This document shows, one piece after another, positions 27,987 through 37,382 of a stretch of DNA of 64,000 bases; the stretch's first letter is position 1, and every line of letters starts with the position of its first letter. The stretch is from Virgibacillus sp. SK37 (GTDB taxonomy: Bacteria > Bacillota > Bacilli > Bacillales > Amphibacillaceae), in the NCBI RefSeq assembly GCF_000725285.1, contig NZ_CP007161.1, positions 3,138,213 through 3,202,212 of the forward strand, given 5' to 3'. The notes under the pieces were generated by a model. It had not been told where the DNA came from. It did not search any database and saw nothing but the letters and a program-made list of their open reading frames with translations. Made by a program: the position numbers and the translations under genes.

Positions 27987-28628
27987 TTAAATTAAATTTC
28001 GAACTAACATAAAGCTCTCAGCATTTCTTACACAAATTGTCGAACCTCTAAACTTTGATAGAGCTTCAATAGCCTCAAGTGAACGAGGGTTAGGGAATTC
28101 TCTAAGTTGACTCTCATAACATTTCATAGCTTCAAGCTTAACATCTATTGAATCTGATATATCACTCCAAACATTAGGAACAAAGGCGTTATCTGGCGTT
28201 GGTATATTCCATTCTGTTTCAGACAATGTTTCGTACGTATAAATAGCTTGTAATTGTGGGTTACTAACCGGCCGTAAAGCTACCATCGCACTTGATGCAA
28301 CTTCCCCATGATCTGAATGCATATCACCTTTATGCGGTATAAAAGCTACATGTGGCTTAACTTTTTGAACAACCTCTGAAATTTTCGAGTTAATTTCAAT
28401 ATTGGAAACTTCTCTTAGCTTTACTGCTGGAAGATCTAAAAAGAATGCTTCTTTAACTCCTAATAATTCATGTGCTTTTTTAGCCTCACCTTGCAATAAT
28501 TCTTTTTGATTACCAGCTGTTATTTCACACACATATACCTCATGTCCCTCTTTAGCATACTTTGCCATCGTACCACCGACACCCAAAACCTCATCATCGT
28601 TATGTGGTGCAAATACTAATATTCTCAT
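27987..28628 (-). CDS. PIG-L/LmbE-family N-deacetylase
   Basis: A 213-residue zinc deacetylase. The zinc motif is in FAPHNDDEVLGVGG (HxDDE with Asn in the middle), with a later HSDHGEVA that supplies another metal ligand. LmbE-like enzymes remove N-acetyl groups from N-acetylglucosamine derivatives. In this locus it may free an amine on a sugar that is then acylated by the formyltransferase or an ATP-grasp enzyme. Cytoplasmic, with no signal peptide. Confidence 0.87.
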   Translation of the reverse strand: MRILVFAPHNDDEVLGVGGTMAKYAKEGHEVYVCEITAGNQKELLQGEAKKAHELLGVKEAFFLDLPAVKLREVSNIEINSKISEVVQKVKPHVAFIPHKGDMHSDHGEVASSAMVALRPVSNPQLQAIYTYETLSETEWNIPTPDNAFVPNVWSDISDSIDVKLEAMKCYESQLREFPNPRSLEAIEALSKFRGSTICVRNAESFMLVRNLI

Positions 28629-28661
28629 ACTTTCACCCTCATCTTTTTTCTGTTTTGTTTT

Positions 28662-29564
28662 CTACCCTTTGAATTTATTTCCTACAATTAGCTTTACTTC
28701 ATCAACCATTTCATATTCATATACCCTTAATAAGCCGTCTACACAGACTACATCAATATATTCATTAGTCTTATTGGCAATTTGTCCGGGAAATCCAATG
28801 TATTTCTTATTTTCCATATAGTCAGCTTTCCAAAAAATAACCTTATGCTTCCCATTATAATTCGAATAAGCCCCAGGATAAGGTTTAGAAACAGCTCTTA
28901 TCAACCTTTGAATTTTTTCAACAGGCTCTTTCCAATCAATCAAACCATCTTCTGGTGCTCTTTTTAACAAATATGTTGCTTCATCTTCATTCTGTTTCAC
29001 TGGTTTAATAGAGTCATCCATAAGTTTTGGTAAGACTTTTTTAATAAGTTTTTTAAAGGCTTCTCTACATTTTAAGCTAACATCAACGGCATAATCCGTG
29101 TCCTCAATAAAGTACTCTTCTTGCCCAATAATATCACCAGAGTCCATTCCTTCATCTATGAAAAATAAAGAACACTTTGTTTCTTTTACTCCTAAAAGTA
29201 CCTGCCATACCATAGCAGCTCTACCTCGAAATTTAGGTAGTGGAGTTGGGTGAAAGCCAATAGTCCCTCTCTTTGCAGAGTCTATAATTTCTTTTTTTAC
29301 TAACTGTGATAAACCAATTACAAAAATATAATCAGGCTTGATGTTTCTAATCTCTTCTACATGCTCTTCATCATTTATCTTTCTAAACTTTCGGTATGGT
29401 ATTTGATTGGCTTCTGCTAATTCATGAATTGGTTCATACCCCGATACCTTTTCTGAGTATTTTTCATCAAGTGAATATACCATATCAATTGGAAAGTTCA
29501 ACTTGATCATTTCTTCTAACAATACTTTGCTTGATCCTACAGAACCTATTAGTATTGACTTCAT
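28662..29564 (-). CDS. Formyltransferase-family protein
   Basis: A 300-residue protein of the methionyl-tRNA formyltransferase-like family that uses N10-formyl-tetrahydrofolate. It has GTIGFHPTPLPKFRGRAA followed by FFIDEGMDSGDIIGQEE. In sugar N-formyltransferases the catalytic set is Asn, His, Asp in an N-x-H...D arrangement. Here the His and Asp are present, but Gly stands where Asn is expected (GFH). It may be a divergent subfamily rather than inactive. Neighbours (dehydratase, aminotransferase) suggest formylation of a 4-amino sugar. Confidence 0.8.
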   Translation of the reverse strand: MKSILIGSVGSSKVLLEEMIKLNFPIDMVYSLDEKYSEKVSGYEPIHELAEANQIPYRKFRKINDEEHVEEIRNIKPDYIFVIGLSQLVKKEIIDSAKRGTIGFHPTPLPKFRGRAAMVWQVLLGVKETKCSLFFIDEGMDSGDIIGQEEYFIEDTDYAVDVSLKCREAFKKLIKKVLPKLMDDSIKPVKQNEDEATYLLKRAPEDGLIDWKEPVEKIQRLIRAVSKPYPGAYSNYNGKHKVIFWKADYMENKKYIGFPGQIANKTNEYIDVVCVDGLLRVYEYEMVDEVKLIVGNKFKG

Positions 29565-29589
29565 TTGATTCTCCCTTCACAACCAATTA

Positions 29590-30213
29590 TCAATTGATTT
29601 TTTTGAGGCTTTTCTCCTTTTTAAACTTCGCTTCACCAAATAAGACAATCGCCACTGTTTTAATAAGTATTTTACAATCTAATAAGAATGAAAACTTCTT
29701 AATATATTCGATATCGTATTCAATTCTCTGTTCCCAAGGCAATGTAATATTGCCATTCACTTGTGCTAGGCCTGTCATTCCTGGCCTCATATTTAGCCTT
29801 TGCTCCTCATATTTAGTGTAGTTTTCTACCTGTACCATCACTGTTGGTCTAGGGCCTACTAGGCTCATATCACCTAAAAATACATTTAAAAGCTGTGGAA
29901 GCTCATCAATCTTAGTCCTTCTTAAAACTTTTCCTAAAGTTGTTATGCGATCTTCATCCTTAGAAAAATCCAAGTTTTTCTCAGCTTCAGTATCTACTTT
30001 CATTGTTCTGAATTTTAGTATTTGAAATCCTTTCATATTCTTCCCCACCCTGTCTTGTTTAAAGAAAACTGGACCTGGCATTGTGACTTTGATAAGTATC
30101 GTTACAATAATAAGCAATGGTGAGATGATAAGTAATCCCAACCCGCTACCTAAAATATCTAACGTTCTTTTAATAAAAAGGTTGAATTTTCTCAAAATAT
30201 TCATTAATCCCAC
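29590..30213 (-). CDS. Undecaprenyl-phosphate sugar-1-phosphate transferase (initiating)
   Basis: A 207-residue monotopic phosphoglycosyltransferase that starts polymer synthesis by moving a sugar phosphate to undecaprenyl phosphate. One N-terminal reentrant hydrophobic segment (about 12-45) is followed by the family motifs [49 protein letters not shown] and the ending [11 protein letters not shown]. It overlaps the DegT gene by 10 bases. Its sugar is probably the amino sugar made by the locus. Confidence 0.9.
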   Translation of the reverse strand: MGLMNILRKFNLFIKRTLDILGSGLGLLIISPLLIIVTILIKVTMPGPVFFKQDRVGKNMKGFQILKFRTMKVDTEAEKNLDFSKDEDRITTLGKVLRRTKIDELPQLLNVFLGDMSLVGPRPTVMVQVENYTKYEEQRLNMRPGMTGLAQVNGNITLPWEQRIEYDIEYIKKFSFLLDCKILIKTVAIVLFGEAKFKKEKSLKKIN

Positions 30214-31331
30214 AACCCCTTTATAATTTCTACAATTTTCGCCAAGTCAGCATCAGTCATCTTCGTGTCAGAAGGCAAACACACACCATTCTCAAACAAC
30301 TTCTCCGATACTTCTGTCCCAACATAATCATACTTCTCAAAGAAAGGCTGCATATGCATTGGCTTCCACACCGGTCGTGACTCAATATTCTCAGCTTCCA
30401 ATGCTTCAAATATATCAATAGGTCTCACTTCACCAGTCAACACCATTGAGCTTAACCAGTAATTCGGTGCATCCCAATCATTGCTAGGCATAAACTGGAC
30501 TCCTTCAATCTCACCAAGTTCTCTTTTATAAAATTCATAGATATGATTCTTCTTTTCTACACGTTGTTCTAAAACTTTTAACTGCCCTCTACCAATCCCA
30601 GCAACCACATTACTCATACGATAATTAAATCCTAATTCGCTATGTTGATAGTGTCTTGCTTGATCTCTTGATTGAGTAGCCCAGAACCTAGCTTTAGCGA
30701 TTCTCTCTTCATTATTAGAAACAAGCATCCCACCACCTGAAGTAGTGATGATTTTGTTTCCATTAAAAGAGAAGATACCGTAATCGCCAAAAGTTCCTGT
30801 ATGCTTACCTTTATAGTAAGTTCCTAAACTTTCAGCAGCATCTTCTATTAAAACAACATTATGCTTATTACAAAGTTCTACTATTTTATCCATATCAGCA
30901 GACAAACCATAAAGGTGTACTACGATTACAGCTTTCACATCAGGGTACTTTTGAAATGCTTCTTCTAATGCTTTTGGGCACATATTCCATGTTTCATAAT
31001 TACTATCTATAAATACTGGAACAGCACTTTGATAGATGATTGGATTAGCTGTAGCTGAGAATGTAAGTGTTGGACAAAACACGATATCTCCTTGACCTAC
31101 TCCAGCTGCTCTTAAAGCTAAGTGAATAGCTGCTGTTCCAGAGGAAAGTGCTGCTGCAGCCTTAGATCCAACCTTTTCTGCTAGTTCTCTTTCAAACCCA
31201 TTTACGTTTTCTCCAAGTGGTGCAATCCAGTTTGTATCAAAAGCTTCCTTTACATATTCCATTTCATAACCTTCATCACTCATATGGGGTGATGAAAGAA
31301 AAATTCTTTCGTTCACTTTTGTTGTCTCCAT
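30204..31331 (-). CDS. DegT/DnrJ/EryC1/StrS-family sugar aminotransferase
   Basis: A 375-residue PLP-dependent aminotransferase that adds an amino group to a keto nucleotide sugar. GTAAIHLALRAAG binds the PLP phosphate, VVLIEDAAESLG contains the aspartate that contacts the cofactor, and FSFNGNKIITTSGGGML carries the Schiff-base lysine. It resembles PglE/EpsN-type enzymes that aminate UDP-4-keto-6-deoxy-GlcNAc, the product of the EpsC/CapD-like enzyme at 34012. Confidence 0.9.
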   Translation of the reverse strand: METTKVNERIFLSSPHMSDEGYEMEYVKEAFDTNWIAPLGENVNGFERELAEKVGSKAAAALSSGTAAIHLALRAAGVGQGDIVFCPTLTFSATANPIIYQSAVPVFIDSNYETWNMCPKALEEAFQKYPDVKAVIVVHLYGLSADMDKIVELCNKHNVVLIEDAAESLGTYYKGKHTGTFGDYGIFSFNGNKIITTSGGGMLVSNNEERIAKARFWATQSRDQARHYQHSELGFNYRMSNVVAGIGRGQLKVLEQRVEKKNHIYEFYKRELGEIEGVQFMPSNDWDAPNYWLSSMVLTGEVRPIDIFEALEAENIESRPVWKPMHMQPFFEKYDYVGTEVSEKLFENGVCLPSDTKMTDADLAKIVEIIKGLWD

Positions 31332-31630
31332 CCTATAGACTTCCTTCCATCGTTAAGTTAATATTTAGTAGATTAGGACTTCCTTGGAGCCTTCCAAACT
31401 ATTACTCCAACCAACTTCTAAACCACTAAAGTGGTTATCTATAATCAATAGCCACCTCGTACTATCTATTCAATCGACCAACCAAATACGTAATAGATAT
31501 TCTTGTAATTATCACACTTAACCGAGTTTTTCCCTATTATATATACCATTCAATCAATCTATAATTCTCACTAAAAACGCCTCAAACCTTTATCCCGCAA
31601 GGTTTCTATCACTCAATCTAACTAAGATAC
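31332..31630. other. Gene-free stretch with two small hairpins
   Basis: Holds a perfect hairpin AACCACT-AA-AGTGGTT (about 31421-31436) and one closed by AAACCTT and AAGGTTT (about 31584-31605), the latter containing CCGCAAGG. No gene is visible. It is probably the promoter and leader region of the sugar-assembly genes. Confidence 0.4.
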
Positions 31631-32052
31631 TCAGTTCCTCACCACCAGCCAAGGCACATCATTACCACCAGGCTCTTCCACTTTAGAATGAATGTTACAG
31701 ATAACTTCCCCATCCTCTCCATCTCTATAAGAGAGTAGACCATCTCTCGGACACAAGTCCTTGTCAAAAACAATCAAAAACTTCCTAAAAAGTAACGTAG
31801 AATGATTATCACCCTCTAAGGAAAGCTCCATTTCATAATGCTTCTCAACATAGCCCTATTAGCTTCACAAACTTCCTGCTCTGCCTCTGCTATACTCCCC
31901 GTAAATACAGGGACAGCAATTAACAAAATAACACTCAAAACTGCTAAAGTAGCCAGCAGTTCAATTAAACTAAAACCATCTTCACTCTTCTGCTTCTTCC
32001 CATTTCTTATCACTAATCTCACCACCAGTCCGAAATCAGAATTACATTTCAT
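31631..32052 (-). pseudogene. Type IV prepilin-like protein, frameshifted
   Basis: The N-terminus has the prepilin cleavage motif and hydrophobic helix GFSLIELLATLAVLSVILLI (G before F, E at position 5). The frame then runs out soon after CEANRA. One frame over, the sequence continues as YVEKHYEMELSLEGDNHST to VPWLVVRN at 31631, a plausible pilin body with two cysteines. Restoring one T near 31851 joins the two. It is therefore a recently broken pseudopilin of ComG/type II secretion size (about 130 residues). It stands alone within the polysaccharide locus, away from any secretion operon. The exact start is unclear. Confidence 0.7.
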
Positions 32053-32926
32053 AATGTAAAATTTATGTCGAAACTAGATGATAAAACAGGCCCGTAAGGG
32101 CAGTAACAATAAATTAATTAAAACAGGGCATCTAACCCCACCTCACGCCACACTCCTGACAACAAAACGCGTCTAAGGTCATTCAACCCACAGCACAGCC
32201 GAGTATATCCATTGATAAAGGTAAGGACACATCACCTATATATGTAAAGCCAGCTACGAAGTAGCCATAATGTTCATTAAGTGCCGCAAGGCACCCCGAT
32301 TTATGTATAAAAAATAATTTATAAAAAACTCAACTACCATGTTTAACCATCCAAATAGCAGGGTATATAACTAGGGTAACCTAATCCCTTTCAAAATTAT
32401 TTAAGTTAATATTGTTCTAAGCGTTACACCCAAACACACATAAAAGGGCTAAGACAGATTAGTATGTCCAACCCTTCCATACATTCACCTAAACAAACGA
32501 TTGATTAAACATTTATAACACCCATATATTCCAAACTATTACCTAAAACCATAACGTTACCAAACCAGATTACACCTATTATTATTAAAGCTAATCTACC
32601 GACTTTTCTATAGCCTAATAGATAATAGTATCAATAACTAAACCGCAAGGTTTACCGAATGTACTTCATTGTTCTTAACAACAACCAACAAATCAAACAC
32701 CCAGTTATTCAGCATTCATAAAAAATTATGTTCAAAATGCCACAAGACATATAGATATAAAAAGGATATGCTAAATCCCAAAGACCGCAAGGTCACCAAA
32801 AGTCTTAACCCAATACTGAGCCTTATGCGCCGCTCTCGTTTTTTCACAAAATGCTCATCTGTTTATAGTGGGCGACTGTTCCCTATGAATCTAGAGATAA
32901 TGTCCGTATCAATAGTACACCAACCC
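32053..32926. other. Long non-coding stretch with a cluster of GCAA/GTAA-capped hairpins
   Basis: About 870 bases without a gene I can support. It contains short perfect stems closed by GNRA-type loops when read on the plus strand: GCCC-GTAA-GGGC (32090-32101), GTGCC-GCAA-GGCAC (32281-32294), AAACC-GCAA-GGTTT (32640-32653) and GACC-GCAA-GGTC (32783-32794). GCTAC-GAA-GTAGC lies at 32253-32265. Such caps are typical of folded RNA, so an unannotated plus-strand RNA is possible. A long frame antisense to galU reaching into this region is a shadow. Confidence 0.45.
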
Positions 32927-33802
32927 CTAAACCTCAACCCCACTAGCCTTCTCTCTCAAATAAGCCAACAACTCATCATTAATCTCATCATTCTCCAAAG
33001 CCAAGTCAATTGTCGTCTTCACAAAGCCAAGCTTTTCACCAACATCATAACGCTTGCCTTCAAAATCATATGCATATACTTTCTGCAGCTCATTCAACAT
33101 CTGGATCGCATCCGTCAATTGAATCTCGCCACCAGCGCCAATTTCTTGTCTATCAAGAAAATCAAAAATTTCTGGTGTAAATACATAACGACCCATAATC
33201 GCCAAATTAGAAGGGGCAGTACCCTGCGCAGGCTTCTCCACAAAATTATTCACCTGATACCTTCTACCCTCCACAGTACTCGGATCGACAATTCCATAAC
33301 GATCCGTCTCTTCCATTGGCACTTGCTGCACACCTACAACAGAACTGCTTGTCTCTTCAAACTGCTCAATCAATTGACGCAAGCAAGGTGTATCAGATCG
33401 CACAATGTCATCACCCAGCAATACAGCAAACGGCTCATTACCAATAAACTTTCGTGCACACCAAACAGCATGGCCAAGTCCTTTTGGTTCTTTTTGGCGT
33501 ATATAATGAATATCCACCTGGGAAGGCTGCTTCACTTTTTCAAGTAAAGTAAACTTTTCCTTTTTTACCAGATTATCTTCCAATTCAAAGTTATTATCAA
33601 AATGATCCTCAATCGCACGCTTACCCTTACCCGTTACAATAATAATATCTTCTATCCCAGAAGCAACCGCTTCTTCCACAATATACTGAATCGTAGGCTT
33701 ATCAACAATCGGCAACATCTCTTTTGGCATCGCTTTTGTAGCAGGTAAAAATCTTGTTCCCAATCCTGCTGCCGGTATAATAGCCTTTTTGACTGTTTTC
33801 AA
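32927..33802 (-). CDS. galU: UTP-glucose-1-phosphate uridylyltransferase
   Basis: Makes UDP-glucose from UTP and glucose-1-phosphate. The 291-residue protein has the nucleotide-binding start [26 protein letters not shown], the VLLGDDIV metal motif and the catalytic region VEKPAQG, with normal family length. It feeds the Ugd enzyme and glycan synthesis in this locus. It starts 66 bases before a dispersed repeat that separates it from the dehydratase gene. Confidence 0.95.
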   Translation of the reverse strand: MKTVKKAIIPAAGLGTRFLPATKAMPKEMLPIVDKPTIQYIVEEAVASGIEDIIIVTGKGKRAIEDHFDNNFELEDNLVKKEKFTLLEKVKQPSQVDIHYIRQKEPKGLGHAVWCARKFIGNEPFAVLLGDDIVRSDTPCLRQLIEQFEETSSSVVGVQQVPMEETDRYGIVDPSTVEGRRYQVNNFVEKPAQGTAPSNLAIMGRYVFTPEIFDFLDRQEIGAGGEIQLTDAIQMLNELQKVYAYDFEGKRYDVGEKLGFVKTTIDLALENDEINDELLAYLREKASGVEV

Positions 33803-33867
33803 TCAAATAACCCCCATTTATTTCTCTAGTATTGGTTAGTAGGAGTAGGAAGTTAGTTCCTCAACAG

Positions 33868-34005
33868 CAGAAGAAAATATGCGAGACTCCTGCGGGAAAA
33901 GCAATAGCTGAAGATCCCGCAGGAAGTGGTTTTCTTCCGAGGAAGCTGAAGCATTGCCCGCGGAAAGCGAGTATATTTTCACTCTGCGGTCGCCAGAGAC
34001 CACCT
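33868..34005. repeat. Bacillaceae-type dispersed repeat with strong inverted repeat
   Basis: A GC-rich block unlike its surroundings. TCCTGCGGGA and TCCCGCAGGA form a 10-pair stem, followed by CCGAGGAAGCTGAAGC and CCCGCGGAAAGCGAG. I recognise this CTCCTGCGGGAA...CCCGCGGAAAGCGAG layout as a common unannotated interspersed repeat in Bacillaceae genomes (from memory, not searched). It fills the gap between the galU start and the end of the dehydratase gene. Confidence 0.6.
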
Positions 34006-34011
34006 ATTCAA

Positions 34012-35841
34012 CTAGCTCCCCTTCACACTCATCAACGTCTTCTCCATAAACACAATACCCATCAACTTATCTTTCAACTCAACCGCATCATATCCCTCAA
34101 ACCGATCAATCAAATCAAGGAACAACGCCGCATCCACATCCATCGTCCGACCAACATAAATTTTCTCAAAAACCGCATCAGGATGAACCTCATCCTCACC
34201 AAGCAGCTCTTCATACATCTTTTCCCCAGGCCTGATACCTGAGAACTGAATCGGAATCTCTTCTTCTGAGTAGCCTGATAGTTTTATTAGGTTTCTTGCC
34301 AGATCGACAATCTTCACTGGCTCACCCATATCCAAGACAAAGATCTCGCCACCTCTTGCCAGCGTCCCTGCTTGGATTACCAATCTTGATGCTTCTGGAA
34401 TTGTCATAAAGTAACGCGTCATTTCCGGGTCAGTAACTGTTACTGGGCCACCTTGTTCAATTTGTTTTTTGAATAGTGGAATGACACTACCTCGACTTCC
34501 AAGTACATTCCCGAATCTTACTGCGACAAATTTCGTCTTACTTTTTCTCGCCATATCTTGGACAACCATTTCGGCAACACGTTTCGTTGCTCCCATCACG
34601 TTTGTCGGATTCACTGCTTTGTCTGTCGAAACCATTACAAAAGTGCTGACACCAAATGTATCGGCAGCTTCTGCGACATTTTTCGTACCGACGATATTGT
34701 TTTTCACTGCTTCATGCGGATTATATTCCATTAATGGCACATGCTTATGTGCAGCCGCATGATAAATGATTGTCGGTTGCTGTTCTTTGATGACTTCAAA
34801 TACACGGTCACGATCCTGAACATCCCCGATAACAGGCACGATTTCAATATTGGCATCTTTGTATCTATTACGTAATTCCATATCAATAGTATAAATGCTA
34901 AATTCGCCATGTCCGAATAGCACAATTTTGCCTGGATTGAATTTCATGATCTGTCGGCAGATTTCTGAACCGATCGAGCCACCTGCTCCGGTCACCATTA
35001 CCGTATTGTCTGTCACATATTCCGAGATTGCGTCAATATCCAGCTTCACAGGCTCACGCCCAAGCAGATCCTCTACCTCGACATTTTTCAAATGGCTGAC
35101 AGATACTCTACCTGTCATCAAATCCTCAATTTTCGGGATCATCTGCACCTTGGCTGTTGTTTTATTACACTGTTCCACAATTTTCTCCAATGCGCCATTC
35201 TTTAAGGAAGGAATCGCAATTACGATATGCTGGATCTCCAGATTTTTTACAATGTTCGGAATTTCTTTCACAGTACCTGCTACCGGAAGACCAAACAATT
35301 GCATCTTTTGTTTATTTATGTCATCATCTACGAAAGCCACTGGTAACAATTCCTGATTGTTATGATCATTCTTCAGTTGCCTCGCAATCATTGCTCCCGC
35401 CGATCCGGCACCTACAATTAAGGTACGCTTCTGATTTTCCGCTTTTGCAATGTAACGATCACGATAAATCCGCCATAGAAAGCGCGATCCGCCAATTAAG
35501 GTAATATGCAGCATCCACGTAATAAGTAATGCTCTACGATAGATCGCAAAGTCATTAAACAGATATTGCACAATCCCTGCCGCAATAATCGACAGTGTAA
35601 TGGCCTTTACAATCGCTATTAATTCTCCAATACTCGCATAGGCCCATACTTTGTTATACAGCTTATAAATAAATGCGAAAAGATGATGAAAGACTAATAG
35701 AGCTATTGCACTAATAATGATCGCATCAAGCTGTGAAACGTTTGTCGAAGGATATACAATCCAAGATGCGATAAAAATCGCGGTACTGACGATCAGGGAG
35801 TCGAGAATGATCAACAATGTCAGTCTTGTTCGATAAGTCAA
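34012..35841 (-). CDS. Membrane-bound nucleotide-sugar 4,6-dehydratase (EpsC/CapD type)
   Basis: A 609-residue protein with four N-terminal membrane spans (about 8-110) and a CoA-binding-like Rossmann domain (GAGSAGAMIARQL near 145). The C-terminal SDR dehydratase domain carries VTGAGGSIGSEICRQ and the Ser-Asp/Met-Lys-type site near MVSTDKAVNPTNVMGATKR. The family converts UDP-GlcNAc to its 4-keto-6-deoxy form, the substrate for the DegT aminotransferase. It overlaps the LuxR-type regulator by 4 bases. Confidence 0.9.
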   Translation of the reverse strand: MTYRTRLTLLIILDSLIVSTAIFIASWIVYPSTNVSQLDAIIISAIALLVFHHLFAFIYKLYNKVWAYASIGELIAIVKAITLSIIAAGIVQYLFNDFAIYRRALLITWMLHITLIGGSRFLWRIYRDRYIAKAENQKRTLIVGAGSAGAMIARQLKNDHNNQELLPVAFVDDDINKQKMQLFGLPVAGTVKEIPNIVKNLEIQHIVIAIPSLKNGALEKIVEQCNKTTAKVQMIPKIEDLMTGRVSVSHLKNVEVEDLLGREPVKLDIDAISEYVTDNTVMVTGAGGSIGSEICRQIMKFNPGKIVLFGHGEFSIYTIDMELRNRYKDANIEIVPVIGDVQDRDRVFEVIKEQQPTIIYHAAAHKHVPLMEYNPHEAVKNNIVGTKNVAEAADTFGVSTFVMVSTDKAVNPTNVMGATKRVAEMVVQDMARKSKTKFVAVRFGNVLGSRGSVIPLFKKQIEQGGPVTVTDPEMTRYFMTIPEASRLVIQAGTLARGGEIFVLDMGEPVKIVDLARNLIKLSGYSEEEIPIQFSGIRPGEKMYEELLGEDEVHPDAVFEKIYVGRTMDVDAALFLDLIDRFEGYDAVELKDKLMGIVFMEKTLMSVKGS

Positions 35842-36506
35842 AGCCTTCGCTCCTTTCCGGGTTGAATAAAGCGTTCAAATAGCTTTATAACTTGTTTTCG
35901 TTGTTTCATGCCAACCTTTTTATATATGTTACTTATATGTAATTTTACAGTTCCTTCTGCTAATCCTAGTATACTTGCTATCTGCTTATTTTTTAAATCC
36001 TTTTTTAATAGATAAGCAACATCAATTTCTTTTCTAGTAAGATTAATGCCTTTTTCCTCTAAATGAAAGGTGAAGATTTCCTTGTGTTCTTCCTTCATTT
36101 CGACAAGCATTGACTTTAATGATTGTAACACTTCCCATGGTAAAAAGGAACGGTTCTTTTGCATATTTTGTATAATATTTACAATTGTAGAAACAGTGTT
36201 TTCATCCTTCCATACGATGTTATCGATTCCACGTTCGATCCACTGTATGGCTTCATCTTGCATATTGATTTCCAGTAAGGCAATGACGGTGATCTGTTCC
36301 CGCTTTAATGTCACTAAATGTTCTTCACGTTCTTCTTCCGGACAATGCTGAACATCAGCAATACAAAATACCGGGTCTGTCGTAAGTAGCATTTTGTAAT
36401 CAGTTGGTACATAATAAATAGAAATATCGGGAAATTGCTGTCGTAATACCTCATATAATTCATCAAGGTAAGTCCGTGTTAGGGTAGGCATCTGTTTTTC
36501 TTTCAT
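35838..36506 (-). CDS. LuxR-type transcriptional regulator with degenerate receiver
   Basis: About 222 residues. The C-terminal HTH (about 155-212) carries LTRKEIDVAYLLKKDLKNKQ and AEGTVKLHISNIYKKVGMKQRKQV, a clear LuxR/FixJ helix-turn-helix. The N-terminal part is receiver-like in length but lacks the usual acidic pocket and phospho-Asp context, so it may be phosphorylation-independent. ATG at 36506 follows AAGGATG. It overlaps the dehydratase gene by 4 bases, so it probably regulates the polysaccharide genes it is coupled to. Confidence 0.75.
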   Translation of the reverse strand: MKEKQMPTLTRTYLDELYEVLRQQFPDISIYYVPTDYKMLLTTDPVFCIADVQHCPEEEREEHLVTLKREQITVIALLEINMQDEAIQWIERGIDNIVWKDENTVSTIVNIIQNMQKNRSFLPWEVLQSLKSMLVEMKEEHKEIFTFHLEEKGINLTRKEIDVAYLLKKDLKNKQIASILGLAEGTVKLHISNIYKKVGMKQRKQVIKLFERFIQPGKERRL

Positions 36507-36623
36507 AGGCATCCTTCATTCTGTGGCGTAATTTACAATTGTTTCCACAGATTATAATACTAAATACCCAGTAATATTTTAAGTGACTTTTGTAAATAAA
36601 AGTCATGTTTTTGTAGGCTGTTT

Positions 36624-37295
36624 TCACCAGTACTCTTTTTTGGAGAACAACCCCTTCAGGAAATCGATCACACGCTTGCGGCTGTGTATATTTAATTTAT
36701 GATATAAATTGCTTATATAATTTTTTATGGTTCCTTCACTGAGGTAGAGCTTCTGAGCAATGGACTTGTTCGTCTCTCCCTCCATTAGCATATACGCAAT
36801 TTCCAGTTCCCTTGGTGTCAGCATCACTTCCAATGTTGTCAGCTTTTGCTTGAGGATCTCTTTTTTATCATATTTGTATTCACGAATTTTCTTTGCAAGA
36901 ATACGTGCAGCAGGTCCTGAGATCACCGTCTCCCCAAGGTCTACTTCACGAATAGCCCACACCAGTTTTTTACTATTAAGGTCCTTCAGCAAGTAACCAT
37001 CTGCCCCCACATTAAAACCACGGACAATAAGGTCCTCATCAGCAAACGTGGTAAGCAGGATAACCTTGACATCTGGGTGACTTTCCTTTATATCAAGCGT
37101 TGCTCGGATACCATTCACATGTGGCATATGTATATCCATGAGCACAAGGTCAGGTTCATACTGCTGAAATTTCGCTATTGCTTCTTCTCCATTCGTAGCT
37201 ACCCCTACTACCTGAATGTCATCTGTTTCAGATAGAATAGCCATGATGCCATCTGTAAATAAACGCTGATCATCTACCAAAAGAACTTTTACCAA
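36624..37295 (-). CDS. NarL/LuxR-family response regulator
   Basis: A 223-residue two-component response regulator. The receiver has VLLVDDQRLF, the phospho-acceptor Asp in PDLVLMDIHMP (about residue 54), a Thr in LLTTFADEDL and Lys in YLLKDLNS. The C-terminal LuxR HTH is LTPRELEIAYMLMEGETNKSIAQ. No sensor kinase lies in the window, so it is an orphan here. A terminator follows cpsB upstream, which suggests it has its own promoter. Confidence 0.88.
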   Translation of the reverse strand: MVKVLLVDDQRLFTDGIMAILSETDDIQVVGVATNGEEAIAKFQQYEPDLVLMDIHMPHVNGIRATLDIKESHPDVKVILLTTFADEDLIVRGFNVGADGYLLKDLNSKKLVWAIREVDLGETVISGPAARILAKKIREYKYDKKEILKQKLTTLEVMLTPRELEIAYMLMEGETNKSIAQKLYLSEGTIKNYISNLYHKLNIHSRKRVIDFLKGLFSKKEYW

Positions 37296-37344
37296 TCGAC
37301 ACGACTCCTTCGCTTATTCATCACCTTTCTTCCATTATAACCAA

Positions 37345-37376
37345 AAGGGCATACAGAAAGATGTACACCCTTTTGT
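37345..37376 (-). terminator. Terminator after the CpsB-type phosphatase
   Basis: On the minus strand AAAAGGGTGTACA and TGTATGCCCTTTT form a 13-pair stem (two G-U pairs) directly after the phosphatase stop. It separates the phosphatase transcript from the response regulator. Confidence 0.75.
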
Positions 37377-37382
37377 GCATTA

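Noticed and set aside
32669-33547. A 292-codon plus-strand frame
   Set aside because: It is antisense to galU, which has full family motifs; the frame has no recognisable motif or ribosome site.
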